Origin: Cichorium intybus
Lineage: Eukaryota; Streptophyta; Magnoliopsida; Asterales; Asteraceae
Length of the DNA: 64,000 bases
Direction: 5' to 3'
Assembly: GCA_023525715.1 (NCBI GenBank)
Contig: CM042013.1
Span: forward strand, 75,437,494 to 75,501,493
Shown: positions 53,267-64,000 of the stretch, in pieces
Numbering within the stretch: position 1 is the stretch's first letter
How the letters are laid out: every line of letters begins with the position of its first letter
Program-made: the position numbers and the translations under genes
Notes under the pieces: model-generated
The model's input: the letters and a program-made list of their open reading frames with translations, nothing else
The model's database searches: none
Told to the model about the DNA's origin: nothing

Positions 53267-53406
53267 GACTGCAGACCGCAAACCGCACCGTATAGTGCGG
53301 TTTACAAAAATTACAAAGCGTAAACCGTACTGCGAAGTTTCAAAACCGCATTATGTGGTGTGGTTTGGGTGGTTTATGCGGTTTAATGCACACCCCTAGT
53401 TTTTGC

Positions 53407-53751
53407 ATGTTATTAGTGATGAATAGTATGATAATCAATGGCATATCATTAATGGCTGTTCATGTCACATGACAGGGAAGAAGGAACATCTTAGGGATTT
53501 CACGGAACTTACCTATGCTGGAAATGTGAAGTTGCAACAATTCGAGGCTACGGGAAAATTACCAATAGTCATTTCACGATTAAGCATGTAGCCTATGTAG
53601 AAGGGTTGAAGCATAACTTGATAAGCGTGTCACAATTGGTTGTGGGTATAGGACGGAAGGTTTCCTTAGATGAAGATGGTGTGAGAAATGTACATGCTTT
53701 CGTATCGAAGAAATTTTTTTTATTTGATTCTAAAATTATTTATTCTTCTTA
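53407..53751 (+). pseudogene. Old Ty1/copia protease / pre-integrase, right half of split element
   Basis: The first codons continue the frame broken at 23469. The protease box WHIINGCSCHMTG corresponds to the usual WxxDSGCSRHMTG, with the catalytic Asp lost. Then KKEHLRDFTEL, AGNVKL and, after a frameshift near 53560, IKHVAYVEGLKHNLISVSQL, the GAG-pre-integrase domain. A TAG at 53424 and one at 53577 interrupt it. Not functional. Confidence 0.8.
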
Positions 53752-54599
53752 AATGTTCGAATGTAAGACTTTGACTATTAGAAAATCTCAAAATTAGTGA
53801 AAAACCAAAGAAAATTCAAAAGTATTTACTCTTTTATGCTTAATTTGAAAATACAAAAATATTTAATCTTTTTCTTTCTTGCTTTTGTTCGAAAATCTGA
53901 AATATCCGACAACTCAAAATTTTGAAGAAAATTCTATTCCACTTTTGAAAACTCCAAAACCATTTGAATAACACTTAAAAGCCAAAAACAACTGAAAAAT
54001 CCAGAAAATCAAAATAGTTGAAACTTATGAAAACATCTCAAAAATCATTTAAAAAATCCAAAACTTAAATAGTTCGAAAAATATATGTTACTTAAAGTTT
54101 TTTTTATTTCTCAAAACAAATACAAATTTTTTTTGTTATTTAGGTTTTTATTTTCAAAACCCCAAAAAGATTTTACTTAATTTTTTCTTACATTTATTAT
54201 ACACGCTTTAAGACTTCGATCTTTTGGAAGTCTTCGAGTGATTCATAAGAGAATGATGTGTGTGCTAAGTGTTTCAGGTCGAATGATATTATGGGTTTTC
54301 AACTTTCTAGCCATTATAACGGGCATTTCACATTTCGATGGTTATGATTGGAAGAGACTATCATTGCGGTTCAACTACTTTTGAGACATCTCAAGATTCT
54401 GTTCGACCACAAGTTATATAAAGCTCTAACCGACTCTGTATCTCCTTTACACGACCATTGTAATTACTAAACCCTAATTTTTTCTACGATCTTGAGCTTT
54501 TGCACTCTTCTTCATCATCTTCCCAAATTTTCTCTTGATTTAAAAATTGGCCACTTCAAGTGAAAAGAATTCGGTGATGAAGCATCGTCCGTAGTTGTG
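53752..54599. other. A-rich low-complexity sequence, no gene seen
   Basis: 53760-54130 is built of AAAATC / GAAAA / CAAAA words. This may be a decayed linker of the copia remnant. 54190-54599 is ordinary unassigned sequence. Confidence 0.4.
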
Positions 54600-55220
54600 C
54601 TTGTGCCCCGATCCAACAACTGTGTGGTAGAGCTACATGTTAAATACCATGATATGTTTCATGTCATTGTAGAAAAGGTGATGATGCCCTTGAGATTTCT
54701 GCTCGAGTAGTGTTTGATGCCTACTCAACTGACATTTACAACAAGCAGTCTGACATCAACGGGTGAAAGTTACTAGATATATGTTTGGAAATATTTTCAG
54801 ATGTCCTTAGTTTGATTCTTATGTTACCCCTTCTAGGAGTGATCTTTTGGAAATGTTCAATTAGATGAGACATTTTCCTGCTTTGGGGAATATCTCCCAA
54901 TGCAAGATTGCAAAACTCCCAAGAATATGGTCCTTTCTGTACAAGGACGTTCTTTAAAGTCTCATCGGACGTACTTTCGGCCTAGACATTGCACCAAAGG
55001 AGGTGATGTAGATCGTCTATGATATCTTCTATGGGGCCAACATCAACTAAAGACAAATCATATGTGAGGACTTTACCCACTGAATGATGGAAATTGATAA
55101 GAGGGTTGGGATGTCTTGCCACCGTTACTAGGCAAACATCGTTCTGATGCCTACAAGTCATTTAATGTCCCCATTCCATCCGAGGGGGGAGACCAACTTG
55201 AAATATCAAAACATTCAGAT
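54600..55220 (+). pseudogene. Decayed plant transposon ORF
   Basis: In the frame set by the codon at 54838 a single protein-like reading with many stops can be followed: MRHFPALGNIS, KIAKLPRIWSFLYKDVL, GRTFGLDIAPKEV, IVYDIFYGANIN, ANIVLMPTSHL. Most stops are single-base changes of plausible codons. The pattern resembles the putative plant transposon protein domain found near gypsy-type elements. No catalytic domain is identifiable. Confidence 0.4.
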
Positions 55221-55574
55221 TCCTAAGGCCTAGAATATGTTTGCTTTCCCCTTCATAAACTAGATTCCAAAGGAAATGCTCAACTATGGTCCATCTAGTA
55301 ATTCTCTTATTCAAGCTTAAAAAGCGTCTATGGTTTCTCATAGCCACTTTGAGACATTGATTCTGAATCCAAAAAGCAAACCCCTTCCAAAATCTCGAGG
55401 AAAGGGAAGGAATCAGTTTCGTCTAAGAAATCTACACAAGCTGAAGTCTCCAAAGCTTCCAGGTCGAAGCGTCTAAAATGCAAGCTTGTGCCTCGACCTA
55501 ATGTCGATGACAAGGGATAAGTTGATACAACCACTCCTCCATTCCTTTTGAGGAACCTATGTTTGAGGAGCAAA

Positions 55575-58500
55575 TGTAGCGCCCCGATTTCCATACACCT
55601 AATTTGGTGTAATATTTTATAAAAAAAAACGTTATGTGACAAAATGTCAACTTAAAAAAAAAACTTTTCTCATGACGTCAAGTCACGTCTTAAATTTTGG
55701 TCCCAACAAAAACAGTAAGTTGTAAAAATGTTTAAACTGCTTTGAGGGTTACAAATTCATATCAAACTAGAGCATAGAAAGCAAGTTAGGATACAAACCA
55801 TTACATAAGCCAGAATTCGCTCCATCTAAAATCCCAATCTCTTCGGGTCATCTACTTGCTTCTATCCCTCATGTCTAGAACCTGGGATACATGACATAAA
55901 ATAAAATACATAAGACGAAAACGTCTCGTGAGCTACATGAGTTTAGACACAAAACATTTATATGCATAACTCAGTCATTTTCCAAAACCTTTATAAACAA
56001 TTAACGTAATGACACTATCTGTCAAACCTTTCATAACAACATATAAAGATATTTTACTTTCAAAGACTTTCAAACAAATCAAGTAAGAAAGCTAGTAACA
56101 TAAAACTTTTCTTTTTTCGTTCCTTTAGTTTGACTACTTGGGGCCTTAATCACTCTTGGTGATACCCCAAGTCTATACTGAGATGGTACGAACATATACA
56201 AACGACCTCAGCATCTTATCACATGCTTTGACTGGTATCTCAACATGCTTGCATTTTATACTTAAGGCATTAATCACTCTTGGTGATACCCCAAGTCTAT
56301 ACCAGAATAGAGAGAACTTGATCAGTCCATCCTGACCTCATTAGCTTAGGACATCTACTTTGCGAAGGGAGTGGCACCGTCCCAGTAGATTCCTCTATAG
56401 TCCCCTTCGGGAACATCATTGCCCGGGCCAAACATTATCCTTTCATACACATTAATATTGCATTAGATTTCTTTGCTTGCATCAAATACCATTCATTCAT
56501 AAACATAACATTTCTAATCATCAAAACATTCATTCACAAATACATTAAGGCTAGATGCCAAAACTTTCTTTCATGACATTATGGCTTGATGCCAAAACAT
56601 ACTTTCAAATAATTATGGCTTGATGTCAAAACATACTTTCGAATTATTATGGCTTGATGCCAAAGTATACTTTCGTAACATTATGGCTTGATGCCAAAAC
56701 ATACTTGCATAACATTATGTCTTGAGGCTAAAATATACTTTCATAACATTATGGCTTGATGCCAAAATATAACAGTAAACTTTCATAAGCACGACATAGA
56801 TAGTAAAACTTGCATATAGAATCACATTTGAAAGTCACATAAAACTTTATAAATAGTTTGTCATGTATCCCATAGTGAGAAAAAGCCACATGTATTCACC
56901 TTAGTAGCTAGGTACGTCTAGCTACACTAATCCACTTTCTCTAACTTTTCGTTGCTTCCAAGCGTCCTTCAATCTCTATTAATTTTAATAGAAGATTAGA
57001 GCTTATTTCGTAACTAAACATAAAACCATTTTTCTACTCATTCTTAGACTACTTCTAGTCATTATCTATGTTTATTCTGATGGTTAACTATGACTATTAA
57101 AGCATATTAACCATTTTGGACAATTTTACCCTTTTGTCCCATTTTGACCAAAAATGGTATTTTCGGGTTTCTACAAGGTTATTTTAGCAACATTATAATA
57201 TTTACATCTGTATAAGCTTATCTCAATGCTTAGATGGCAAAACATCTTTCATTTACTCATTTATGCCGTTTTGGCAAAATTGAACTAACAAAGTTTCTAA
57301 AAATAGAAATTTTTGTAAAAATATATTATTTTTTCATGCACATGATTCTAACACATTCCGAATACTTAATAATATCATTCCAATGGATTTCCATGATCTT
57401 TTTGCGTTATTTTTATACTTACCAAATTTGCCTCAAAGGTTCGAATCCACAATTCCATTCCAACATCAACATATGAAATAAATTTCCAATCGCATTTATA
57501 AATACCAATACCAATAACTTGTATAATTACAATATTACATTCTCTTGGTAGATTTGATATAAATCCATTTTATCATAACAAATAAATTCCAAGAAAAGTC
57601 TTTCAAGCACTCTTTTATGATTACATACCAACCTAATAAAATCATAAAAATCAATCTCACTTCTCCTTTTCGTGTCATCTTTGAAAAATTATAAAGACTT
57701 CCCATTCAAAATCGGAATGCTTAATTCCTTTTCCATTTTACCAAGTCTTGTCCCCATAAGCATATAGATATTAATTCTATTCCTTTCCTTTATTTAAACA
57801 AATGCTCATAAATTTCCAAATCTCAAAATCAAATGTATCTAGTTTTTAGAAGCTTTTAAACTTATTCTAACACATATAATGAATCATAATCCAATTACCA
57901 ACGAATATTCAAGAACTCATCTTAAACCCAACATGAACTATTTCTTGTTTTCTTGATTTCTTGATGTTATTATTAAACATGCATAAAATCATCAAGCCAA
58001 ACAATGAAAACCTTACAATCATATATGTTTTCTTGAATCCATAAGGCGTTAGAAACCACAAACCACTTCAATTTCAACATGCATGTATGTGTTCATTCAA
58101 ATCCATCATATACTTGGTAAAAAATTTCACCATCTTCATACTTTCTGAGAAATCAATCATGTAACAAGAGTTTTCAGTTCTCAATAAAGCTAGGGTTTCA
58201 AGAAATCACTCTTTACCTACAAGTTCTTGTCAATTTTTTTGAAATTAGGAGCTGTTGGTTAAGTTTTCTACACAAATCGGACCTGTACAGCACCACCAGT
58301 ACCACTGGCCTTCACCACCGGACCATTACTGACGATCTGCGCCGCAGGCGTCATCTTTTTCTCCGCCCATCGCATCTCCGACAGCAGCAGGTCGCTACTG
58401 TCTCCCTTTCTCTTGCTTCCTCTGTCTCTTCGTACTTACACAGCTGGCACCTACCACTATCGTCGACCACTGCCCGCCACCGCAGCAGGTCCGTCGGCTT

Positions 58501-58840
58501 GGTGCTGCCATCGTGAACCTCCTACAGCAGGAAAAATGTTAATATCGCTGCTCTTTCAAATCCAATGAGATGTCGTGACCCACAAGGCTGAAATCGAGCC
58601 CTAATCGATTTTCCTTCTTAGATTTTCGTGAATCACGCATTTGGGTAGAGTGTGTGTTTTCTGATTTCAATCTCTTGCTTCCCGATTCCCTCTCTCTTGT
58701 CTCTCGATTTCTTGATTTGGAGCCTATGGATGCGTATCTATATATCTTATAATAGAGGCATATTTCCAAGCACCACATTGATTTGAAACTTCTATGTCTT
58801 TTCATATTTCCAATGATTATTCAAGATAAAAATAGAATTT
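55575..58840 (-). mobile_element. Long minus-strand LTR (gypsy-like), upper end unresolved
   Basis: On the minus strand the LTR ends GGAAATCGGGGCGCTACA at 55575 (CA terminus). A TATA-like stretch around 58738-58752 and a GC-rich transcribed segment at 58270-58540 fit an LTR promoter and R region reading leftwards. A 33-bp direct repeat (TTAATCACTCTTGGTGATAC...) occurs at about 56149 and 56267, and a 34-bp minisatellite at 56547-56770. No paired LTR, primer site or target duplication was found, so the extent beyond 58.8 kb is open. Confidence 0.5.
56547..56770. repeat. 34-bp minisatellite, about 6.6 copies
   Basis: Units of the form ATGGCTTGATGCCAAAACAT... start at 56547, 56581, 56615, 56649, 56683, 56717 and 56751, exactly 34 bp apart, with few mismatches. 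Confidence 0.95.
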
Positions 58841-59935
58841 TTTTTCTCTTTGTCCCACATTGATTCACATACATATATGGCCTTCAATCTTTCTCTTATA
58901 TAATGTCACTTAATTGCTTCCACTATACATCAAGTTTGATCATAATATGACTTTCAAGTCTACTATTAGTGATCATTTTATCATAAAACAAGTTTTTATC
59001 GCAAAGTTTTAAAGCATTCCTACTAATTTTTTTCAACTTTTTGAAGTATTGAAACTCAAAAATGAAAATTAAAATTACTCAAAACTTTTAAAAACCTTAT
59101 TAGATGAAAAATTATATGTCGTTTGTAAAAAATGAAAACGGTGTAAACATTTTTCGACTCAAGAGTATGTATATACATATAAGTTTTCATTTGTGAACGT
59201 TTTAAAATATCTCATATAAAAATATCATTCAAAACAATATGATTCAACATTAATAAATTATCTTTTACCATTTTATTTAGATTTTTTTCTTTGTCCTACA
59301 CATATCTATCTAACATTTCATCTTTCCCTTATATGATACCACTAATTTGATTACATTATCCATCAATCTTGATCATAATATGACTTTTAAGTATGTCGTA
59401 GTAAAAAATGACAATGGTGTTGATGTTTTATATATTTACCGTGATGTTTTATATATTTACCGCGATATATGTACACATATATACATATAGATACACACAC
59501 ACACATTATAAGAAAATATTATCGAAACAATATGTTTTAAGATAAATTATTTATCTTTCACCACAATAATTTGAAGATTTTTATTTGTATCAAGATTGCT
59601 TCGCACATTTATATTTCAATCTTTATCGTACCACAGTTTCCAAAGTGTATTATTAATTAGTTGTCAATTTATCATAAAAACATATTTTTATCTCATAGTT
59701 TCAATAGATTTTACTATTTTGTATTAGCTTCAAAAACATTGAAACTAAAAATATGAATATTAAATTGGGTTTAAAACTATTAAAAAACGATTCGGTTGCA
59801 AGTTCATAGCGTCATAGTTCAATATGTGGTGACAACGTTGATAACATTTTTCAATTTAATAAGATATCTATAAATAAAAATTTCAAACAGTAAATGTTTG
59901 AGCATCATTCAAAGTTGAAACAAATTTACTTATCT
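58841..59935. repeat. Diverged tandem repeats of about 300-440 bp
   Basis: Three blocks starting near 58841, 59281 and 59581 share the order: T-rich/TTGTCCCACATT, TTCAATCTTT, ATCATAATATGAC or TATCATAAAAACA, ATTGAAACTNAAAAATG, GTTGATAACATTTTTC. Heavily diverged. They could be U3 repeats of the preceding LTR or a decayed satellite. Confidence 0.5.
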
Positions 59936-60730
59936 ACATAATGAATCTTATAAGAGAGGCTATTCAATCAATGTGGATGAATTTTTATCACGTATCACAT
60001 TTATTTGAATACTTTTAGAAAAAAATAAAAGTGGGCACTGGTGGGTACCCATCCAAATTTTACAAAATTGGTCTTAAAGCTCGAACCAATAGTTCATTGA
60101 ATGTTTTAACCGTTGTCTAAGTCGGTTACAGTCAATAACACAAAAGAACAAATATATGAGGGAAATAATTTTAGTCTCTCTACTTATAAAGACTTGCTTT
60201 CCCTTGGAATTTGTTAATTAAACTATGTAGGATGAAAAATATATTAACCTCTTTACTTATAGATGTTTGATTTCACTTTAGTTGTGTTTCTTAAGCAATG
60301 TGGGATAAGAAAATGAAATAAAATAACACACTATAAAAGAAAGTTTGATCCCACATCGTCATGATAAACCAACTTAAGAAAAAAAATTATTCTATAAATA
60401 AATGTCTTTCTCAAAGTAAAACAATTATATAAATGATTAGTCAATTTTTATTGTTGGAAACATTTCCAAATAGTTAATTTCAAAGAAATATATAGTAAAA
60501 GTTTTATATATTTTATTTTAATGAGTTCGAACTTTAAAAGTACAGCAGGTCAATCTCGATATAAACTCTGTATTCATTCATCAAGTTGCACAAAACAGCA
60601 TGCACCATACTATATAATCAAATTTTAAACTTTCGTGATACAGTTTGTGTTTTTCAAAATCCCAAATCGCATAATTTGTGCGATGTGTGGTTTTAACTAT
60701 ATATCGTACGGTAAACACCATTAGAATATG
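59936..60730. other. AT-rich spacer, no gene seen
   Basis: Contains a near-palindromic pair ATGTGGGATAAG / GATCCCACATCG at about 60299 and 60349 but no coding or clear transposon end. Confidence 0.4.
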
Positions 60731-61119
60731 TCTCTATTCTTATCAATAAAAGCGTATTATTCAAAATACTTGAGTGCCAATGAAAACCTTTGCAAAACTA
60801 TATCAAAATACATACAATATCCCTCAATTTTATCAATGCACAAAGTGTAGGCAGATGATATTAAAATCATGTAGTTTGGGATAACTATTTATATTGATCC
60901 ATATTAATTCTAATTTTATTTCATGAATTGTATTCATTTATTGTAATTTTTGCAGTTTTTGTCTTCTAAAATTTTGATACATGTATATATTATCATATAA
61001 TTGAAAAGAATAAAGACTTTTTATATAAACTTTTTAAAAATAGTATGATAATAACATGTGTTTGTCTATATTTTAACTATATAATTTTCTTTCTGCGCAA
61101 CGCGCGGACATTCGCCTAG
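60731..61119 (+). mobile_element. Non-autonomous Helitron, 389 bp
   Basis: The 5' end TCTCTATTCTTATCAATAAA and the 3' end with hairpin CGCGC (inverse pair around CGCAACGCG, 61095-61107) followed by TTCGCCTAG and T are typical of plant Helitrons. The base before the 5' end is G rather than the usual A. No coding. Confidence 0.8.
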
Positions 61120-61439
61120 TTTGTAATAAACGAGAGAAAGAAAGCATGATTCAGAGGGGAAACATGTACCACGTTTTTTCCAAAACCGTATGCTGATTTA
61201 AGTGGGTCAGATCTGGTAATTTCCAAAAATACCCCTCCTTCAAGCCTTACAAATGTTTTTCGACTTTTGTTCCTTATTTTTCCTTATTTTCATTTGATCA
61301 TAACTTCCTCGTAAAATACCCAAATGTTACAAACTTTATACATTTAGAAAGGTGATAATGAGCTTTACAACTTTCCTCTTCTGACTTAAGTTTGAATCGT
61401 AATAGATTTTCCGATATAGCTCCTCAAACATGGGCTTTT

Positions 61440-61585
61440 GGTCATTTTTGTCATTTTGAAACCTTCCACTGCCGTCAACACTACCATCGCTACTGTCACC
61501 ATCCACCACCACCACCACCGTCACCACCCACCACAACCACCATCGCCACCACCCACTGCTGCCATCGCTATCGCCGCCACCAAAC
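61440..61585. repeat. (CCA/CCACCG)n low-complexity tract
   Basis: Imperfect CCACCA/CCATCG repeats give His/Pro frames on one strand and Gly/Ser frames on the other. Similar in composition to 9820-10040. Confidence 0.8.
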
Positions 61586-61799
61586 ATTTTTCAAAAAACT
61601 TAATGACTTTTATAACAAAATCCTGATTAAAAATATGCTTTTTATTAAAAAAATTATAATCGAATTTTAGTCCGACTTAAATGTAATCGCGATTTAGTGA
61701 TTTATTTCGTGAATTCCTATTCGTGGTGGAAACTTTGAGTAGCTTAAAAGTTGAAGGGGGTAATATGAAAGTAATAGAAAATATAGTGGTAGAAGTTTG

Positions 61800-61914
61800 A
61801 ATAATAGAAAACTACAAAAAGCGAAAGGAAAACTCCATTTAATCCAACGCCGCCGCTAACCGCCTCAGAACCCTAAAACGTACCAAAACCCTTCTTGTGT
61901 TGCATCCCAAAAAA
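61800..61914 (+). promoter_or_regulatory. Promoter/5' UTR of the small basic-protein gene
   Basis: Contains GAACCCTAAAACG at about 61868-61880, a telo-box-like motif common upstream of plant translation and ribosome-biogenesis genes, and a GCCGCCGC run. No strong TATA box. Confidence 0.4.
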
Positions 61915-62745
61915 ATGACGCAGAAAGCAACCCTCTTCAAAGGCCAGCAGAAGAGAAAAACGATTCCCCCGAGCCGCCATGGAAAAGCTCCCAAAACTCG
62001 CAAAGGTTTCGATCCAACTATTCTCTTTGTGTTTGTGATTTGCCTTCACTTACAACATAAAATTGTTTTTTTTTTCTTTTTTTAATTTGAGTTTCTGAAT
62101 CTGCAGGAAAGAGAGTTGTGAAGCCTGCTAATGTCACGAAGGAGATGGATACTGATCGTGTAAGTTTCTTTGCCTTCATATCGTGTTTTAATGTAGCTAT
62201 TATTACCTCGTCCCCCAAATTGTTGATTTTCTGTTTTCGTATCTGAGATCTTGTTTTCCGAGTTCAAGTTTGATTTGGGCAATTATAATCTTTAACCACA
62301 TAATGCTTTTGTTCGATTACATGGTTAAACGAGCTCGATTTGCTTATTCAACTGCAAACTTCACATAAAGTACTTGACCTAATTGCATGTTAGGAGCAAA
62401 TTGGACGAAATAAACATGATTGAGTAGCCCTTCTAAACATTTTATTTGGGGTAAATGTCTTAACCAGCCATTATTATATCTTTAAGAATTCAAAAAGAAA
62501 AAAAGAAAACAAAAAACTGTAGTTGGACAGTGTCCCGCCCTCAGTGCAAAAAGACTTAAATGCCCTCAATCTCTTGTTGTACAAAAGACGTAAATGCCCT
62601 TTGTGAAAAGTGTTTGTTGTTTTGTGAACAGGAGCTTAGTAAGTTCATAAACTACTGCAATGAGGTGAAAGCAGCCACAGCCGCCAATAAAGAAGGTGGT
62701 CAACTGAGTATAGTCAAACATGACACCGAGGGTTCAAAGAATTAG
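61915..62745 (+). CDS. Conserved small basic protein, 85 aa, 3 exons
   Basis: Exons 61915-62005, 62107-62159 and 62632-62745 join with GT-AG introns (phases 1 and 0) into 85 codons plus TAG. The N-terminus is strongly basic (FKGQQKRKT, SRHGKAPKTRKGKRVVKPA, residues 8-41); the C-terminal half (ELSKFINYCNEVKAAT, residues 49-64) looks helical. ATG at 61915 is chosen because the frame upstream has no ATG. The KGQQ...GKAP/RKGKR pattern recalls small lysine-rich nuclear or nucleolar proteins such as the DUF2462/UPF0390 group, but this is a guess. The coherent splicing and absence of stops support a real gene. Confidence 0.8.
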
Positions 62746-63763
62746 AGTTATGCAAATTTTTTGTAGCAAAATTTTGGATGGTTAATGAGCTAAAAGTGTA
62801 ACATTTTTTATTATCATAAAATTTAAGTGTTTAAATTGCTTATTTGTTCATGATTATTAGTTTATTACTACACTTGTTTGAAGCTATCAATTTCATATAT
62901 TTTCAACATATGAGTGAAATAGTTTTCTCTCTCTGTCCAAAAATACAACAAATTTTTTTCTTTTAATAAAGAATGCTTTTTTTTATTTGTGCTAAATTTT
63001 CAAATCAGGATGCATGTTTGTTTATTAGAAATAAATGATAGATATTTGTCACATTGTAATGTGTTGTATAATGATTATTGTGACATAAAGTCGTGATAAT
63101 TATTTTGCAATGCATGGTGAATTTGATTTCTGTTTTTTTGTTGGAGCTAAAGTAATTAGATTTAGAGAAGTATGTAAGATAATGTAGGATTATTTAGTTA
63201 TTTAAAGAAAAATAGTTTATGAATTTAGGATTATTTAGTTATTTTGAATTTTAATCAATTGATAAATCTTGAGTCTAAGGGATTTTTAATCAACTGAACA
63301 AGAATAACAATAGCAAGAAAATGTTGGAAGTAAAGTTAAATAAAGGTAAGTATGCAAAAGGTTTTAACGTGTGAGTCTAAGGGTAATATTGGGAATATAG
63401 CAATAAATCTTGAGTCTAGGGGATTTTTAAAGTGTATATTTCTAGGGGATGCAAAATGAATAATCAGTATACTAAAGATATGTTGCTTATGTGTATGATT
63501 TTTGTATAGTTTAAGTATCTGTTTGTGTTTATTATTTCGGATATGGGTAATTGGTGTGAGAATTTGTTAAGGTAATTGTTTTAAAATGCTGAAAAACTAT
63601 TTTTTACTTGAGGACAAGTAAATGACAAGTGTGGGATAGTTTGATATCACATTATTGTTGCGGGGGATATCAGTGTGCTTTTGAGTATTAATTAATAAAA
63701 AATGATTGAGAAATACTCAATATACTTGGAAGTTGTAATATAACAGGATTTGTAGATAAGGCT
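62746..63763. other. 3' flank, no further gene seen
   Basis: AT-rich; the first 100-200 bp should hold the 3' UTR. A GAGTCTAAGGGATTTTTAA word at about 63271 recurs at about 63412 with one mismatch. No other coding. Confidence 0.5.
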
Positions 63764-63883
63764 GAAGGGTGTGCAAGACACCCATGACAACCCAAGACTC
63801 CCGCCACATCATCGCCACGTCATCGCCACGTCATAAAGACTTCCAAGACTTTTAGTAGGGGTGTGCAAGACACCCATGACTAC
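63764..63883. repeat. Duplicated hairpin GGGTGT-GCAAG-ACACCC
   Basis: The 22-bp word GGGTGTGCAAGACACCCATG (plus AC) occurs at about 63767 and 63860. Each forms a 6-bp stem. Between them is CATCATCGCCACGTCATCGC with a short tandem repeat. The right copy is preceded by TAG, so TAGGGGTGTGCA resembles the hAT-MITE ends seen elsewhere in the window. Confidence 0.7.
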
Positions 63884-64000
63884 CATTTTAATTTCCACAT
63901 CATATTTCTATTTTCCATTTTTTTAATTAAGACCAAACATTAAATTTAATTTAAATAAAAACATTATATTAATTAAAACCATAATATTAAAATGAAAAAA

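Noticed and set aside
39371..53271. GACT next to both ends of B considered as its target duplication.
   Set aside because: On the left it lies 4-7 bp away from the TG terminus, so it is not a clean 5-bp duplication; left as uncertain.

Overview
The window is plant nuclear DNA, almost certainly from an eudicot with a large, repeat-rich genome. The evidence is spliced genes with GT-AG introns, AT-rich spacers, long (TA)n tracts, Ty3/gypsy and Ty1/copia LTR retrotransposons primed by initiator-Met tRNA, hAT, Mutator and Helitron elements, and a tRNA-derived SINE. LTR style and transposon flavour fit Asteraceae (lettuce-like), but that is an impression only. Two intact host genes are visible: a five-exon choline-transporter-like (CTL/SLC44) gene on the minus strand (17736-21434) and a three-exon gene for an 85-residue basic protein on the plus strand (61915-62745). 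Most other open frames are transposon remnants or chance.

Layout. 1-7.2 kb: gypsy LTR material (a solo-like LTR at 40-2486; polypurine tract plus 3' LTR at 4940-7150), carrying a TA-flanked MITE and a hAT MITE with a perfect 8-bp target duplication. 7.2-17.7 kb: small DNA transposons, including a 769-bp MULE-like element, a 1.5-kb hAT derivative with the N-terminal transposase exon, and an inverted pair of MITEs. 17.7-21.6 kb: the CTL gene. 23.0-53.75 kb: a nested block. 53.75-61.1 kb: decayed retrotransposon, a long minus-strand LTR with minisatellite, diverged tandem repeats and a Helitron. 61.8-62.75 kb: the small basic-protein gene.

Nested block. An old copia element is split by a hAT-type element (23470-53398) bounded by the same 8-bp duplication at both ends. 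That hAT element has itself received a Helitron, an unclassified 2.5-kb segment carrying a SINE, and two copia elements: A (26858-39351, minus) and B (39379-53266, plus). Element C (42774-49984, minus) lies inside the pol gene of B. B encodes integrase and reverse transcriptase/RNase H remnants. A and C encode only Gag. All three share LTR ends, tRNA-iMet primer site, polypurine tract, leader and 3' UTR, so A and C look like non-autonomous partners of B-type elements. In A a leader+gag cassette of about 2650 bp is present three times in tandem.

The most interesting signal is a set of short hairpins in the leaders of A, B and C (and again in the 3' parts of A and C). Their stems change by compensatory substitutions while the loop is conserved, which suggests a selected RNA structure such as a packaging or dimerisation signal shared by helper and Gag-only elements.
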